A stretch of DNA of 64,000 nt, taken from NCBI RefSeq assembly GCF_933208505.1, contig NZ_CAKOEU010000001.1. One strand, given 5' to 3'. A program made the position numbers and the translations under genes. Below, in pieces: positions 17,325 through 26,405 of the stretch (position 1 is the first letter of the stretch; every line of letters begins with the position of its first letter). Source of the DNA: Convivina praedatoris (GTDB lineage: Bacteria > Bacillota > Bacilli > Lactobacillales > Lactobacillaceae). The notes under the pieces are model-generated. The model saw only the letters and a list, made by a program, of their open reading frames with translations. It was not told where the DNA came from and did not search any database.

Positions 17325-18248
17325 ATGCGTCGCAAAATCGTTTGGGGTTTGCTAATCGTCATTTTCTTAGGCGGATTGGTTTACCTATTCTTTAATTCAT
17401 CCAAGACAGTCATGACATCAACCGCCGGTAAAATTACCGAAAAGGAATATTACGATGATGTCAAAAAATCAGCTGCTGGACAGCAAGAATTTGCAAATAT
17501 GGTGATTAACAAGGTCTTGAACAAGGAATATGGCAAGGATGTTTCCAAGTCAGACTCCGATAAGGCCTTTGATACCCAAAAAGCGCAATACGGTTCACAG
17601 TTTAAGGAAGTGTTGGCTCAAAACAACATGACCGAAGAACAATTCAAAGAGTCAATCCGTAATAAGATGATTATGACTTATGCCGTTAAAGCCAACTATA
17701 AGATTAGTCAAAAGCAACTTGACGAGGCTTATAGTAACTACCAACCAGAAACTACGATTTCATTAATTACTGCTAAGAATCAAGATGATGCTCAGGCAGC
17801 TATCGATGATATCAACGCTGGTGATAGTTGGGCATCAGTATATAAGAAGTATTCAAGTGAAAACAAGAATGCTAGCGCCACTGGTCAGTTACCTGCTTTT
17901 GATTCCACTAACACTAGTGTGGATAGTGAAATCCGTAAAGCAGCCTTTAACATGAGTGGGGTTGGAGCTATTTCTGACTCACCAGTCAAGGGTACTAGTG
18001 GCAACTACCATGTCATCAAGATTGACAAGGTTAGTGATAAGCCAGCCCAAAGCAAGGTTGAAAAGAAGTTGAAGGATAAGATTGCTACTGACTTCCTCAA
18101 CGATTCTAAGAATCAAACTGAAATCCAAAAGATTATCGGTTCAATCCTTCGTAAGGATGACGTATCAGTTAAGGATACTGATTTGAAGAACGCTTTGAGT
18201 GGTTACATGACTTCTGGCGTAACTGCTAACTCAAGTAGCTCTAAATAA
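17325..18248 (+). CDS. prsA: PrsA-type extracellular foldase (parvulin peptidyl-prolyl isomerase)
   Basis: A 307-aa protein. Residues 5-22 form one hydrophobic segment behind MRRK. The middle holds the SurA/PrsA chaperone-like helices (NKEYGKDVSKSDSDKAF, MTEEQFKESIRNKM). A parvulin domain covers about 140-240, with ISLITAKNQDDAQAAIDDI, the SWASVYKKYS helix and NYHVIKIDKV. PrsA helps secreted proteins fold outside the membrane. Unlike classical PrsA there is no cysteine after the hydrophobic stretch, so lipid anchoring is impossible and the segment must act as a membrane anchor or signal. The catalytic pocket is not judged. It is convergent with yhaM over a shared terminator. Confidence 0.88.
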   Translation: MRRKIVWGLLIVIFLGGLVYLFFNSSKTVMTSTAGKITEKEYYDDVKKSAAGQQEFANMVINKVLNKEYGKDVSKSDSDKAFDTQKAQYGSQFKEVLAQNNMTEEQFKESIRNKMIMTYAVKANYKISQKQLDEAYSNYQPETTISLITAKNQDDAQAAIDDINAGDSWASVYKKYSSENKNASATGQLPAFDSTNTSVDSEIRKAAFNMSGVGAISDSPVKGTSGNYHVIKIDKVSDKPAQSKVEKKLKDKIATDFLNDSKNQTEIQKIIGSILRKDDVSVKDTDLKNALSGYMTSGVTANSSSSK

Positions 18249-18254
18249 GTCAAT

Positions 18255-18290
18255 AAAAAACACGTAACTAATTATAGTTACGTGTTTTTT
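18255..18290. terminator. Bidirectional terminator between prsA and yhaM
   Basis: AAAAAACACGTAACTA - ATTA - TAGTTACGTGTTTTTT, a perfect 16-bp inverted repeat that reaches the yhaM stop codon. Confidence 0.92.
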
Positions 18291-19240
18291 TAGGATTCCG
18301 ATTCGGTTTTATAAAAGCGTCGATTATCTAAACCAAAAATTCGAGTAGAAAAGCTACCTGGAGCAGTTTTTTCTATGGCCCCAGTCATCATCTGCATGCT
18401 AGCATCTAAATTATCCAATTGATTCAACACCTGAGCTTCCATAACCATTGGACGCACCGGGGAACCGTATTCTAACAAACCGTGGTGAGCTAAGACAACA
18501 TGTCGGAGCAAAATCATCTCTTCACTGTTTAAATCAAAGTGTAATTCATTAGCCGCTAATACGATTTGTTCATCAATTAAAGTAATGTGGCCGATTAAGT
18601 CGCCGGCCAAAGTGTATTCTGTGGCAATCGGACCACTCAATTCAATAACTTTCCCCAAATCATGTAAGAGTGCCCCTGCTAGTAAGAGGTCCGCATTCAA
18701 TTGAGGATATTGCTGACTAACACTTTTAGCTAACTGGGCAATTGATAATGAATGAAAGGCCAAACCACCATTAAAAGCATGGTGGTTTTTTTTAGCCGCT
18801 GGAAATTGTAAAAACTGATCATGATATTGCTTAAATAATCGCCTTACCAGCCGATTCCATGTTGGTTGACTAATCATTAGTAAATAATCATTTAACTGGG
18901 CATCTAGATCAGCGGTCTTCACTGGAGCATGGGCCATGAAATCAGCTGGATTATTCGGTTCCCCCGCCTGAGTCAGGCGCAAACTAGTAATTTGTACTTG
19001 GGGCTGACTTTTAAAGGCCCCCCGTACTCCTTGGAGTTTGACAATTTTTCCTTGAATAAATTCATTAATCTGTTCCTGGCTCGCATCCCATAAATTTCCT
19101 GGTAAGTCACCAGATCGATCACTGAAAGTTAAACTAATATAATTTTTCCCAGTTTTAGTTAGCCGGACTTCTGCACTCGTAATTAAGGCAAAATTGTCAA
19201 CGACATCATTATCCTGATACTGAGTTAATAAGCTTGTCAT
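18290..19240 (-). CDS. yhaM: 3'-5' exoribonuclease YhaM
   Basis: A 316-aa enzyme with an N-terminal OB-fold (residues about 15-100, ALITSAEVRLTKTGKNYISLTFSD, GNLWDASQEQ) and a C-terminal HD domain. The metal-binding HD residues are in LLAGALLHDLGKVIEL near 190, with HH upstream in FHSLSIAQLA and H in LAHHGLLEYGSP. YhaM trims RNA 3' ends and matures mRNA ends in Firmicutes. GAGGAG precedes the start. It is the last gene after yhaO and yhaN, 16 bp behind yhaN. Confidence 0.94.
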   Translation of the reverse strand: MTSLLTQYQDNDVVDNFALITSAEVRLTKTGKNYISLTFSDRSGDLPGNLWDASQEQINEFIQGKIVKLQGVRGAFKSQPQVQITSLRLTQAGEPNNPADFMAHAPVKTADLDAQLNDYLLMISQPTWNRLVRRLFKQYHDQFLQFPAAKKNHHAFNGGLAFHSLSIAQLAKSVSQQYPQLNADLLLAGALLHDLGKVIELSGPIATEYTLAGDLIGHITLIDEQIVLAANELHFDLNSEEMILLRHVVLAHHGLLEYGSPVRPMVMEAQVLNQLDNLDASMQMMTGAIEKTAPGSFSTRIFGLDNRRFYKTESES

Positions 19241-19256
19241 GATATTACTCCTCTGT

Positions 19257-21617
19257 TTAACCTAAAGTTAGACTATTTAGCACATCTCCATCAGACTGAC
19301 TCGTCCAATAAATGATTTGATGCGTCTGGGCCAACTTTTGTAACAATGATAACATCTGTTGTCGCCGTTGTGGGTCAAAGTTAACTAAGGCATCATCAAT
19401 TAAAATTGGTAGATCAACTACATCCTCCAAAACTTTAACCATTGCTAACCGTAAGGCTAAATATAGCTGTTCCTTAGTTCCCATTGATAGTTGATAGATT
19501 GGTAAACGCTGACCAGTCGCGTTAATCACCAATAATTCACCGCTAGTAAAAGAAATCTGTTGGTAGGCATCTAAAGTCATTTGACTAAAATACTCTTGCG
19601 CGATGGCCTGCATCCGCGGAAATCGATGGGCTGAATTTTCAGTTAGAACTTGTTCAATCCACTGACTACTTAGTTTTTGACTTAAATAGTCGATTAAGCC
19701 TTCAGTTAACTCACTTTGCTGACTAGCCAAATTTTGTTGCAGCGCCAAGTACTGATCACTAGTCACGCCAGCTTGATAATTTGCCTCTAATTGAGCTAAT
19801 TCTTTTTGTCCCTGTTGAACTGCTGCAGTTAGGTTTTTAACCTCGGCTTGCCCCCTTTGCAACTGGTTATTTAAGCTGTTTTCATCTTTAATATTATGCA
19901 AAATAACCTGCAGCTGCTCCTGATCAATTTGCCCTTGAATATCTTGATAACGCTGTTGATAGCGCTGGTAGTTTTGATACTGAGCCAACCCCTGCATTAA
20001 ATTAGCCATATTGGCAACTTGATAACGACTGAAAATAGCCGCTATTTCCTGATTTAAGGCTGCTAAACGTTCTTGGTAATTAGTTAACAAGGTTAGCTGT
20101 TGACTGGCCATATCTGACAAATGACCTTGAAGAATGTCTTGCGTTAAATGAGCTTGCTCTTTTAGCCTTTGATAAAGGACTGGCAATTCCTCCTGATAAG
20201 TAATGATACCTACTTTAGCTAATAGACTTTCAATAGTTGGCCTTAACTCGTTCTGTAATTGGCCTAACTCGCTGGTTTGAGTCAATATTTGTGCTTGTTG
20301 TCGTTGGGCATTTTGTAATTGATCTTGCTCAGCCAAAATGGCTGCCGGTAGCAAAGGTTGGTATCGAGCTAATAATTGCTGTCGTTGCTGGTATCGGTTA
20401 AAACAACGATAGTCTTGCCAGATAGCACCCGCTACTAACAAAACCATCAGCCAGATGGGAAAATGTAAAATTAGGCCAAGAATTATCGCACCATTTAGTC
20501 CCAAGGTGATGCCCAGCATTTTATTGTAGTCAATTAAAAGACTGCGTTCATGGGCTTGCAGTGGTGTTGGAATCCGCCCCTCAAATTTAGCTTGGATTTG
20601 AGCGAGTTCCGCCTTAGTTTCTGACAAACTAAGCTTCAAATAGCTAATGCGCTGAACAGTATCTGCCATCTGATAGACTTGCTGAGCCTCAGTTGCACTT
20701 AAGGTTGGGGGGGCAGAGGCTTGACTTTGTTCTTGATTTAACTGATTAATACTAGTCTGCAAGGCTTCAATTTCTAGCGATAATTTTTGTGCCTGCTGAT
20801 AATCCTGCTGGTCGATTGGCTTAACAGTGACTTGTAAATGCTTTTGTTGAATTTGTTGAGCTTCCTGGTAAAGGCCATACTGCTTTTGAGCTTGACTCAG
20901 TTGATTAAGCCCTTCTTCTTGCTTTTGTAAGTCTAATCTTTGTGCTTGTAACTGGTCTTTTTTTTGTTGAATTTGTTGTTCTTGATTGACAAAATCAGCC
21001 ACCTGCCCAGCCAGACTTTGGAGGGCTTGTTCATCTTGCTGATAAGCATTTAAAGCCCGATTAATAGGGCGTCGACCGGTGGTGCTGACAGTATATTTTT
21101 GATTAGCTTGGCGGTCCAATTGTTGTGCATATTGAAACCACCCCTCCCCTTGTCCAGTGCCTAAATTTAGGAGTAGACGTTCTAAATCCTGAGCTGATAA
21201 TTTTTTAATTTTCTCTAGGGCCAGTAAATCAAAACTATAAATCGCCTGGTACTCTGATACTGACATCTTTCCCAGCTGATTTTCTAACCAAGCACTTGGA
21301 TTTTCAATTTGACTATGATTATCCAAATTTTCCACGGTTAGTTGAGAACTAGTTCGATCTAAGCGGGTAATTTTATAATGTTGCTTAGCAATACTAACAG
21401 TTAAACTACCGCCATAACGGCTACCATCGACTGGTTCATAAAGATTACGACCCTTGGCCTTACTGGGAAAACCAAATAACACCCCTAAAATAAAGGCGTT
21501 CAAGGTCGACTTTCCGGCTTCATTTGGGCCAGCAATAACCTGCCAATTTTTCAGGTTATTCAAACTAAATTGGGACCATTTTCCAAAACCTTGAATTGCT
21601 AAGGCTTCAATTTTCAT
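19257..21617 (-). CDS. yhaN: SbcC-like AAA ATPase YhaN
   Basis: A 786-aa split-ATPase of the SMC/Rad50 class. Walker A is GPNEAGKST near residue 31; the C-terminal Walker B region is LPILIDDALVNFD near 735, followed by TSQSDG. Between them is a long Gln-rich coiled coil. A striking hydrophobic pair (residues about 360-395, LGITLGLNGAIILGLI, IWLMVLLVAGAI) suggests membrane attachment in the middle of the coil, as described for YhaN. It overlaps the yhaO stop by 11 bp. YhaO-YhaN probably act together as a nuclease complex like SbcCD (inference). Confidence 0.9.
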   Translation of the reverse strand: MKIEALAIQGFGKWSQFSLNNLKNWQVIAGPNEAGKSTLNAFILGVLFGFPSKAKGRNLYEPVDGSRYGGSLTVSIAKQHYKITRLDRTSSQLTVENLDNHSQIENPSAWLENQLGKMSVSEYQAIYSFDLLALEKIKKLSAQDLERLLLNLGTGQGEGWFQYAQQLDRQANQKYTVSTTGRRPINRALNAYQQDEQALQSLAGQVADFVNQEQQIQQKKDQLQAQRLDLQKQEEGLNQLSQAQKQYGLYQEAQQIQQKHLQVTVKPIDQQDYQQAQKLSLEIEALQTSINQLNQEQSQASAPPTLSATEAQQVYQMADTVQRISYLKLSLSETKAELAQIQAKFEGRIPTPLQAHERSLLIDYNKMLGITLGLNGAIILGLILHFPIWLMVLLVAGAIWQDYRCFNRYQQRQQLLARYQPLLPAAILAEQDQLQNAQRQQAQILTQTSELGQLQNELRPTIESLLAKVGIITYQEELPVLYQRLKEQAHLTQDILQGHLSDMASQQLTLLTNYQERLAALNQEIAAIFSRYQVANMANLMQGLAQYQNYQRYQQRYQDIQGQIDQEQLQVILHNIKDENSLNNQLQRGQAEVKNLTAAVQQGQKELAQLEANYQAGVTSDQYLALQQNLASQQSELTEGLIDYLSQKLSSQWIEQVLTENSAHRFPRMQAIAQEYFSQMTLDAYQQISFTSGELLVINATGQRLPIYQLSMGTKEQLYLALRLAMVKVLEDVVDLPILIDDALVNFDPQRRQQMLSLLQKLAQTHQIIYWTSQSDGDVLNSLTLG

Positions 21618-22779
21618 GATGATTCTCCTCGAATAATCGGGCCTGCATGGCTTGCTTTAAAGTGGCTTGACCAGCCGGACTCAAAAAGAATTCCCGTAAG
21701 GCCACTGGCAAATCAATCCCAAGTAAACTGTTAATGTTATCTGGCTGTAAGACTTGGTTTAGGGCCTTTTGCCAAACACGGTCATCAATATTGACATCCC
21801 CCCGCGGCATCACATTGGGTAAATTAAGGATAATTTTAACCAGCCAAAGCTTTTGGCTGACTGCTTGACGAGCTTTATCGAGTAGCAGGCCAGAATTAAA
21901 TGCCTCCTGTAATAACGCTGGTAATGGCCCTGGCAGGCGAATTGTTAGCAAGGTCGGCTGATCTGGTTGTAGCGTGTTCAATTGGTTCAATAAATCATCA
22001 ATCTCAGTTAACTGCCCAACTGTTAATTCTTGCCATATAACCGGGGCAACTGCTTTAAACTCGGGAATTAATTGATTATTTTTAGTTTCTACCAGATAAA
22101 AGCCTTTCGGGCCAGTTTCTTTAGCATTTAAACCTTGCAGATTACCGGAATAAGCCACATAGGGATGTTCATGCAGAACTTGACGAACATGAATATGGCC
22201 TAACGCCCAATAGTCATAATTTTTAGCTAATAAATCACTTAATTTAAAAGCCGCATAGTTGCTCCCAGCACTCCCCAAACTACCATGATAAAGGCCAATC
22301 TGATAGTCATAGCTATTATCTTTTAGGGAAAAGTCGGCCATAATTGACGTGGTTTGGCGTTGATCCTGATAGGAAAAACCAGTTAGCCCAATTTTAAGAC
22401 CCGCTTTGGTTAGTAAAGAATAAGTAGTAACAGCTTGCGGGAACACATGAACATTATCCGGCCAAGCTAAATGTGGTTGCTGATCAGCCTGAAAATCATG
22501 ATTTCCAAAACTCAAATAAACTGGAATTTGGGCTGCTTGTAATTGCAAAAAAGCCGTCCGTAACTGATCTTGAACGATTGGACTGTTACGTTGTCCATGA
22601 TAAAGATCCCCAGGGAACAAAACAAAATCTACCTGTTCAGTTAGCGCAACCTGAATCAGTTTTTGAAAGGCAGTTAAGGTCGCCGAACGGATTAATTGTT
22701 GAAAATCAGCCGGCATATTACTATCTAAACCAACAAAGGGATTGCCTAAATGGACATCCCCGGCATGAATAAATTTCAT
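21607..22779 (-). CDS. yhaO: SbcD-like metallophosphoesterase/nuclease YhaO
   Basis: A 390-aa calcineurin-type phosphoesterase. Metal ligands appear in FIHAGDVHLG near the N-terminus, FPGDLYHG near 58, SFGNHDF near 97, IGLYHGSLG near 168 and ALGHIHV near 197. This is the Mre11/SbcD arrangement followed by a helical capping tail. ATG 22779 is preceded by GGAAAGGA; an upstream in-frame start 8 codons earlier has no ribosome site. It is the first gene of the yhaO-yhaN-yhaM operon. The nuclease activity is inferred from the family. Confidence 0.9.
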   Translation of the reverse strand: MKFIHAGDVHLGNPFVGLDSNMPADFQQLIRSATLTAFQKLIQVALTEQVDFVLFPGDLYHGQRNSPIVQDQLRTAFLQLQAAQIPVYLSFGNHDFQADQQPHLAWPDNVHVFPQAVTTYSLLTKAGLKIGLTGFSYQDQRQTTSIMADFSLKDNSYDYQIGLYHGSLGSAGSNYAAFKLSDLLAKNYDYWALGHIHVRQVLHEHPYVAYSGNLQGLNAKETGPKGFYLVETKNNQLIPEFKAVAPVIWQELTVGQLTEIDDLLNQLNTLQPDQPTLLTIRLPGPLPALLQEAFNSGLLLDKARQAVSQKLWLVKIILNLPNVMPRGDVNIDDRVWQKALNQVLQPDNINSLLGIDLPVALREFFLSPAGQATLKQAMQARLFEENHHEN

Positions 22780-22855
22780 TAGAATCCTTTCCAAAGAGAA
22801 CAAATGTTCGCAAAAATTATACCGAACTTCAGCTACCCCTGCAAGCTTTTAGGAA

Positions 22856-22885
22856 TAAAAAAACTACCAAATGACTTGGTAGTTT
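22856..22885 (-). terminator. Terminator of the pdh operon
   Basis: On minus AAACTACCAA - GTCAT - TTGGTAGTTT stem followed by TTTTTATT, a few bases beyond the hydrolase stop. Confidence 0.85.
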
Positions 22886-22888
22886 CTA

Positions 22889-23680
22889 TTATAAATATTT
22901 TTGTAAAAAGTTAGCTAGACTAGTATTAAAATCAACTGGATTTTCCAGATGAGGTACATGTCCAGTCTCTGAAATCATAGCTAACACCCCTTTTGTCAAT
23001 AAAGCCACGGTTAACTGACCTTGGTCAGCTGGCCAGAGGGGCGAATACTGACCTGTAACGACTAAATGCGGTAATTCTTCCTGTTGAGCAACTGGCCTCC
23101 AATCCTGAGGCAAACTATCCAATAATAAAGGTACGTTAGCCATCCAATTAAAGGGCGTGGCCTTTTGGGCCAGAAAAACCTGCAATTCATGGGGTAGCGG
23201 CCGATAAGTTAAGGACTGATGTCGCAATTTTTCAATCGCAACAGCCAAATCTTCCTGATTAGCATCAAAGAGACCAATAGGCCAATCCAACGAACGTATG
23301 CATTTGGGTGGTAAATCCTCAGTCACCACGGCACTTATATTTTCTTGACCAAACTGGGATAAATAGGACCAGACGGTACTAGCCCCGAGGGAATGACCAA
23401 TCAACACCGGATTGATTAAATGACAGTAGTCAATTAATTCTTTTAAGTCCTGGCCTTGCCGTTTAATCGTTAAATCTTCCAAAGCAACCTGACTCAATCC
23501 CTGGTTACGATGGTCATAGGTAATCACCCGGTACCCAGCGGTTGTAAAATAATCAACCTGTAATTGCCAATTGGCCTGATTAGCCCCAAAACCAGTGCTA
23601 AAAACTAGGGACTGTCCGTCATAGGCACCACTAATTTGATAATTAATTTTAACTTGGTCACTGGTTAAAAAGTAAGACAC
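22889..23680 (-). CDS. Alpha/beta-fold hydrolase
   Basis: A 263-aa serine hydrolase. The nucleophile elbow is GHSLGAS near residue 95 (GxSxG), the oxyanion region is FSTGFGANQANWQ near 28, and the C-terminal catalytic His lies in SETGHVPHLENP near 240. Substrate unknown. The start is GTG at 23680, preceded by AAGAGG, and lies 9 nt after the pdhD stop, so it is likely the last gene of the pyruvate dehydrogenase operon. It may be an esterase or a C-C hydrolase; nothing in the sequence ties it chemically to the complex. Confidence 0.85.
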   Translation of the reverse strand: MSYFLTSDQVKINYQISGAYDGQSLVFSTGFGANQANWQLQVDYFTTAGYRVITYDHRNQGLSQVALEDLTIKRQGQDLKELIDYCHLINPVLIGHSLGASTVWSYLSQFGQENISAVVTEDLPPKCIRSLDWPIGLFDANQEDLAVAIEKLRHQSLTYRPLPHELQVFLAQKATPFNWMANVPLLLDSLPQDWRPVAQQEELPHLVVTGQYSPLWPADQGQLTVALLTKGVLAMISETGHVPHLENPVDFNTSLANFLQKYL

Positions 23681-23689
23681 GTCAACCTC

Positions 23690-25099
23690 TTAAACGTGAA
23701 TTGGCACACCATCAGCCAATTCAGCAGCATCCATAATCGCTTCACCCAAAGTTGGATGAGGATGAATCGTCAAGGCAATATCTTCAGTAGTTAAGCCGTT
23801 TTCAATCGCCAAGGACAATTCTGAAATCAAATCCGAAGCATTGGCTCCAACAATTTGTCCCCCAATCAAAGCCTTAGTTTGCTTATCTTGAATCAAGCGG
23901 ATAAACCCAGTAGTCGCGTCCATGGATAAAGCCCGTCCGTTAGCAGCCAAGGGGAACTTAACAATGTTGACATCTAGATTATTTGCTTTAACACTATCAG
24001 GAGTTTCACCAACAGTCGCCAATTCATATTGAGTATAGGCAACAGCTGGCAAAGCATAGTGCAAATCATGCGCATCGGACTGACCAGCAATTGCGGCAGC
24101 CGCAATTTTAGCCTGGAAACTAGCCTTATGGGCTAACTGTGGACCAGGCGTAATATCCCCAATAGCATACACATGGGCTACACTGGTCTTCAATTGATCA
24201 TCAACTTCAATTAAGCCACGATCAGTAAGCTTAATATCAGTATTATTCAAGCCTAATTGATCAGTATTTGGCCGGCGACCAACAGCAACTAGGAGATAAT
24301 CCCCCGTCACGGTTTGGGTCTTACCATCAACTTCATATTCCAAGGTCACATCATCATCAGTTTGGCTAGCTTGTTTAGCGGAGGCATTGGTAATAACCTC
24401 ACCACCGTGGGCCTTAAAGTCGGCCAAAACGGGTGCAACCATTTCCTGATCGAAACCATTTAAAATGTGGTCAGTTCCCTCAATGACGGTCACTTGACTA
24501 CCCATATTGGCATAGGCACCACCCAATTCAAAGCCGATAACTCCACCACCAATAATCACTAATTTCTTAGGAATCTCGGGTAAGGACAAAGCACCGGTAG
24601 AATCAACGATTCGCTTAGAAAGTGGCATGGTAGGAATCACAAAGGGATGTGAACCAGTGGCAATAATTACATTGTTAAACTGTAACAGCTGATGGCCGTC
24701 TTCTTGGACAACATTCACCGTTTCATTATCAACAAAACTAGCATCACCCTCAATGACATCAACCTTATGCTTTTTCAAAAGGCTGGCTACTCCACCGGTC
24801 AAATGATTAACAACACCGTTTTGTTTCCAATCTTGGGTCTTTTCCCAGTCAAGGGTACTCTCCCCCATGGTTAAACCAAAGGGATTGCTAGCCCGACTTT
24901 CACGAACATGATGACCAACATTAATCAAGGCTTTAGAGGGAATACAACCAATATTTAAGCAAACACCGCCGATTTTATCGCGTTCAATCAAGGTTACTTT
25001 TTGACCCAATTCAGCAGCACGAATAGCGGCTACATAACCACCAGGGCCCGAACCAATCACAACTGTATCAACCTCTGTTGCTTGTGCACCAACAACCAT
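23690..25099 (-). CDS. pdhD: Dihydrolipoamide dehydrogenase (E3)
   Basis: A 469-aa FAD flavoprotein that reoxidises the lipoyl groups of E2 and reduces NAD+. Signatures are the FAD-binding VIGSGPGGYVAAIRAAELG, the redox disulfide GGVCLNIGCIPSKAL (CxxxxC), the NAD-binding IIGGGVIGFELGG, AIGDI, and the C-terminal catalytic HPHPTLGE. The chain starts MVVGAQATEVDT without a fused lipoyl domain. GGAGG precedes the ATG, and pdhC ends one base before it. Confidence 0.97.
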   Translation of the reverse strand: MVVGAQATEVDTVVIGSGPGGYVAAIRAAELGQKVTLIERDKIGGVCLNIGCIPSKALINVGHHVRESRASNPFGLTMGESTLDWEKTQDWKQNGVVNHLTGGVASLLKKHKVDVIEGDASFVDNETVNVVQEDGHQLLQFNNVIIATGSHPFVIPTMPLSKRIVDSTGALSLPEIPKKLVIIGGGVIGFELGGAYANMGSQVTVIEGTDHILNGFDQEMVAPVLADFKAHGGEVITNASAKQASQTDDDVTLEYEVDGKTQTVTGDYLLVAVGRRPNTDQLGLNNTDIKLTDRGLIEVDDQLKTSVAHVYAIGDITPGPQLAHKASFQAKIAAAAIAGQSDAHDLHYALPAVAYTQYELATVGETPDSVKANNLDVNIVKFPLAANGRALSMDATTGFIRLIQDKQTKALIGGQIVGANASDLISELSLAIENGLTTEDIALTIHPHPTLGEAIMDAAELADGVPIHV

Positions 25100-25100
25100 C

Positions 25101-26405
25101 TTATACCTCCATCAACATGTATTCAGGATCACCAAGTAGCTGCTTTAGGTAATTCATACCACCTTGACCCAACATACCGTCAATCAAACGGTGATCGTAG
25201 GTCAAAGACAACTTCATGTTTTGTCCGGCTACCACGGCACCAGCTGCGTTAACGACTGGTTCAGTACTGATAGTACCCAATCCCAAAATCGCAACTTCAT
25301 TGGCATTAATGATTGGCGTAAACCAAGAACCACGAGCAGAACCAAGGTTAGAGATTGTAATGGTAGCACCGTGCATTTGATTAGGCTTAATTGTTCCTTC
25401 CCGAACAGCTTGAGCCAAATCCTCAATTTCTTGAGCAATCGTCAAAATTGACTTACGATCAGCATCATGAATAACTGGCACAAACAAACCACTTGGTGCA
25501 TTGACAGCTACACCGACGTTAACGGCTTGATGATAAACTACCGTTTCTTTTTGCATATCTAGGCTAGCATTAAATTCAGGGAATTTCTTAGCCATGGCAG
25601 CCAAAGCTTTAACGGCGTAAGCCAAGTAAGTCAAGTGAATATCTTGTTTCTTAGCAACTTCCTTAAAGTGTTGACGGTGAGCTACCAAATCAGAAACTTC
25701 CACTTGATCAAAATTAGTAACTGATGGAATTGTCAAGTTCTGGTTCGTCATGGCTTTGGCAATGGCCTTCCGGATACCAGACATTGGTTCAGTCCGATCT
25801 CCTTCAGTAGGCGCGATTGCTTGTGGTGCTGGCACACTTGGCGCAGCCGGTGCGACTGGAGTAGCTAGGGCTTCAACAGCTGGCGTAGCTGGAGCAACAG
25901 ACCCATTAGCCGTAAAGTTACGTACATCTTGCAAGGTGATGTGTCCATGGCGACCGGTAGCTGGCACTTGGGTCAAATCAATATTATTTACCTTAGCAAA
26001 CTGACGTACCATCGGCATAGCTAAAATATTGCCATTGCTGGCGACACTGGCACCGTTACTTGTAGCAACTGGTGCTGCTGGCGTAGCTGTGGGAGCTGGT
26101 TGAGCAGGGGCAGCCGGAGTGGGACTAGCTACTGGCGCAACACTTTGACTATCAGCACTACCAGAGCCATCGCCATCAAATTCAATCAAAGGATCACCAA
26201 CTGCTACCGTTGTACCATCCGGTACATAAAGCTTAGTAATAGTACCAGAATAAGGCGATAAAATATCTTGCACCATCTTATCATTTTGCACTTCAGCGAC
26301 TTCATCATCAGCCTTAATCGTATCACCAACTTTTACGAGCCAATGCGAAATCTCACCCTCGGCCATACCTTCACCGATATCGGGCATTTTAAAAATCTCA
26401 GTCAT
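25101..26405 (-). CDS. pdhC: Dihydrolipoamide acetyltransferase (E2)
   Basis: A 434-aa acyltransferase with one N-terminal lipoyl domain (residues 1-78; attachment Lys in EVQNDKMVQDI near 43), an Ala/Pro/Thr/Val linker, a peripheral subunit-binding domain (AMPMVRQFAKVNNIDLTQV, TGRHGHITLQDV near 128-165), a second Ala/Pro linker, and the catalytic core ending in SLTYDHRLIDGMLGQ (His and Asp of the active site). Only one lipoyl domain is present, as in many Gram-positive E2s. Its start overlaps pdhB by 8 bp. Confidence 0.96.
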   Translation of the reverse strand: MTEIFKMPDIGEGMAEGEISHWLVKVGDTIKADDEVAEVQNDKMVQDILSPYSGTITKLYVPDGTTVAVGDPLIEFDGDGSGSADSQSVAPVASPTPAAPAQPAPTATPAAPVATSNGASVASNGNILAMPMVRQFAKVNNIDLTQVPATGRHGHITLQDVRNFTANGSVAPATPAVEALATPVAPAAPSVPAPQAIAPTEGDRTEPMSGIRKAIAKAMTNQNLTIPSVTNFDQVEVSDLVAHRQHFKEVAKKQDIHLTYLAYAVKALAAMAKKFPEFNASLDMQKETVVYHQAVNVGVAVNAPSGLFVPVIHDADRKSILTIAQEIEDLAQAVREGTIKPNQMHGATITISNLGSARGSWFTPIINANEVAILGLGTISTEPVVNAAGAVVAGQNMKLSLTYDHRLIDGMLGQGGMNYLKQLLGDPEYMLMEV

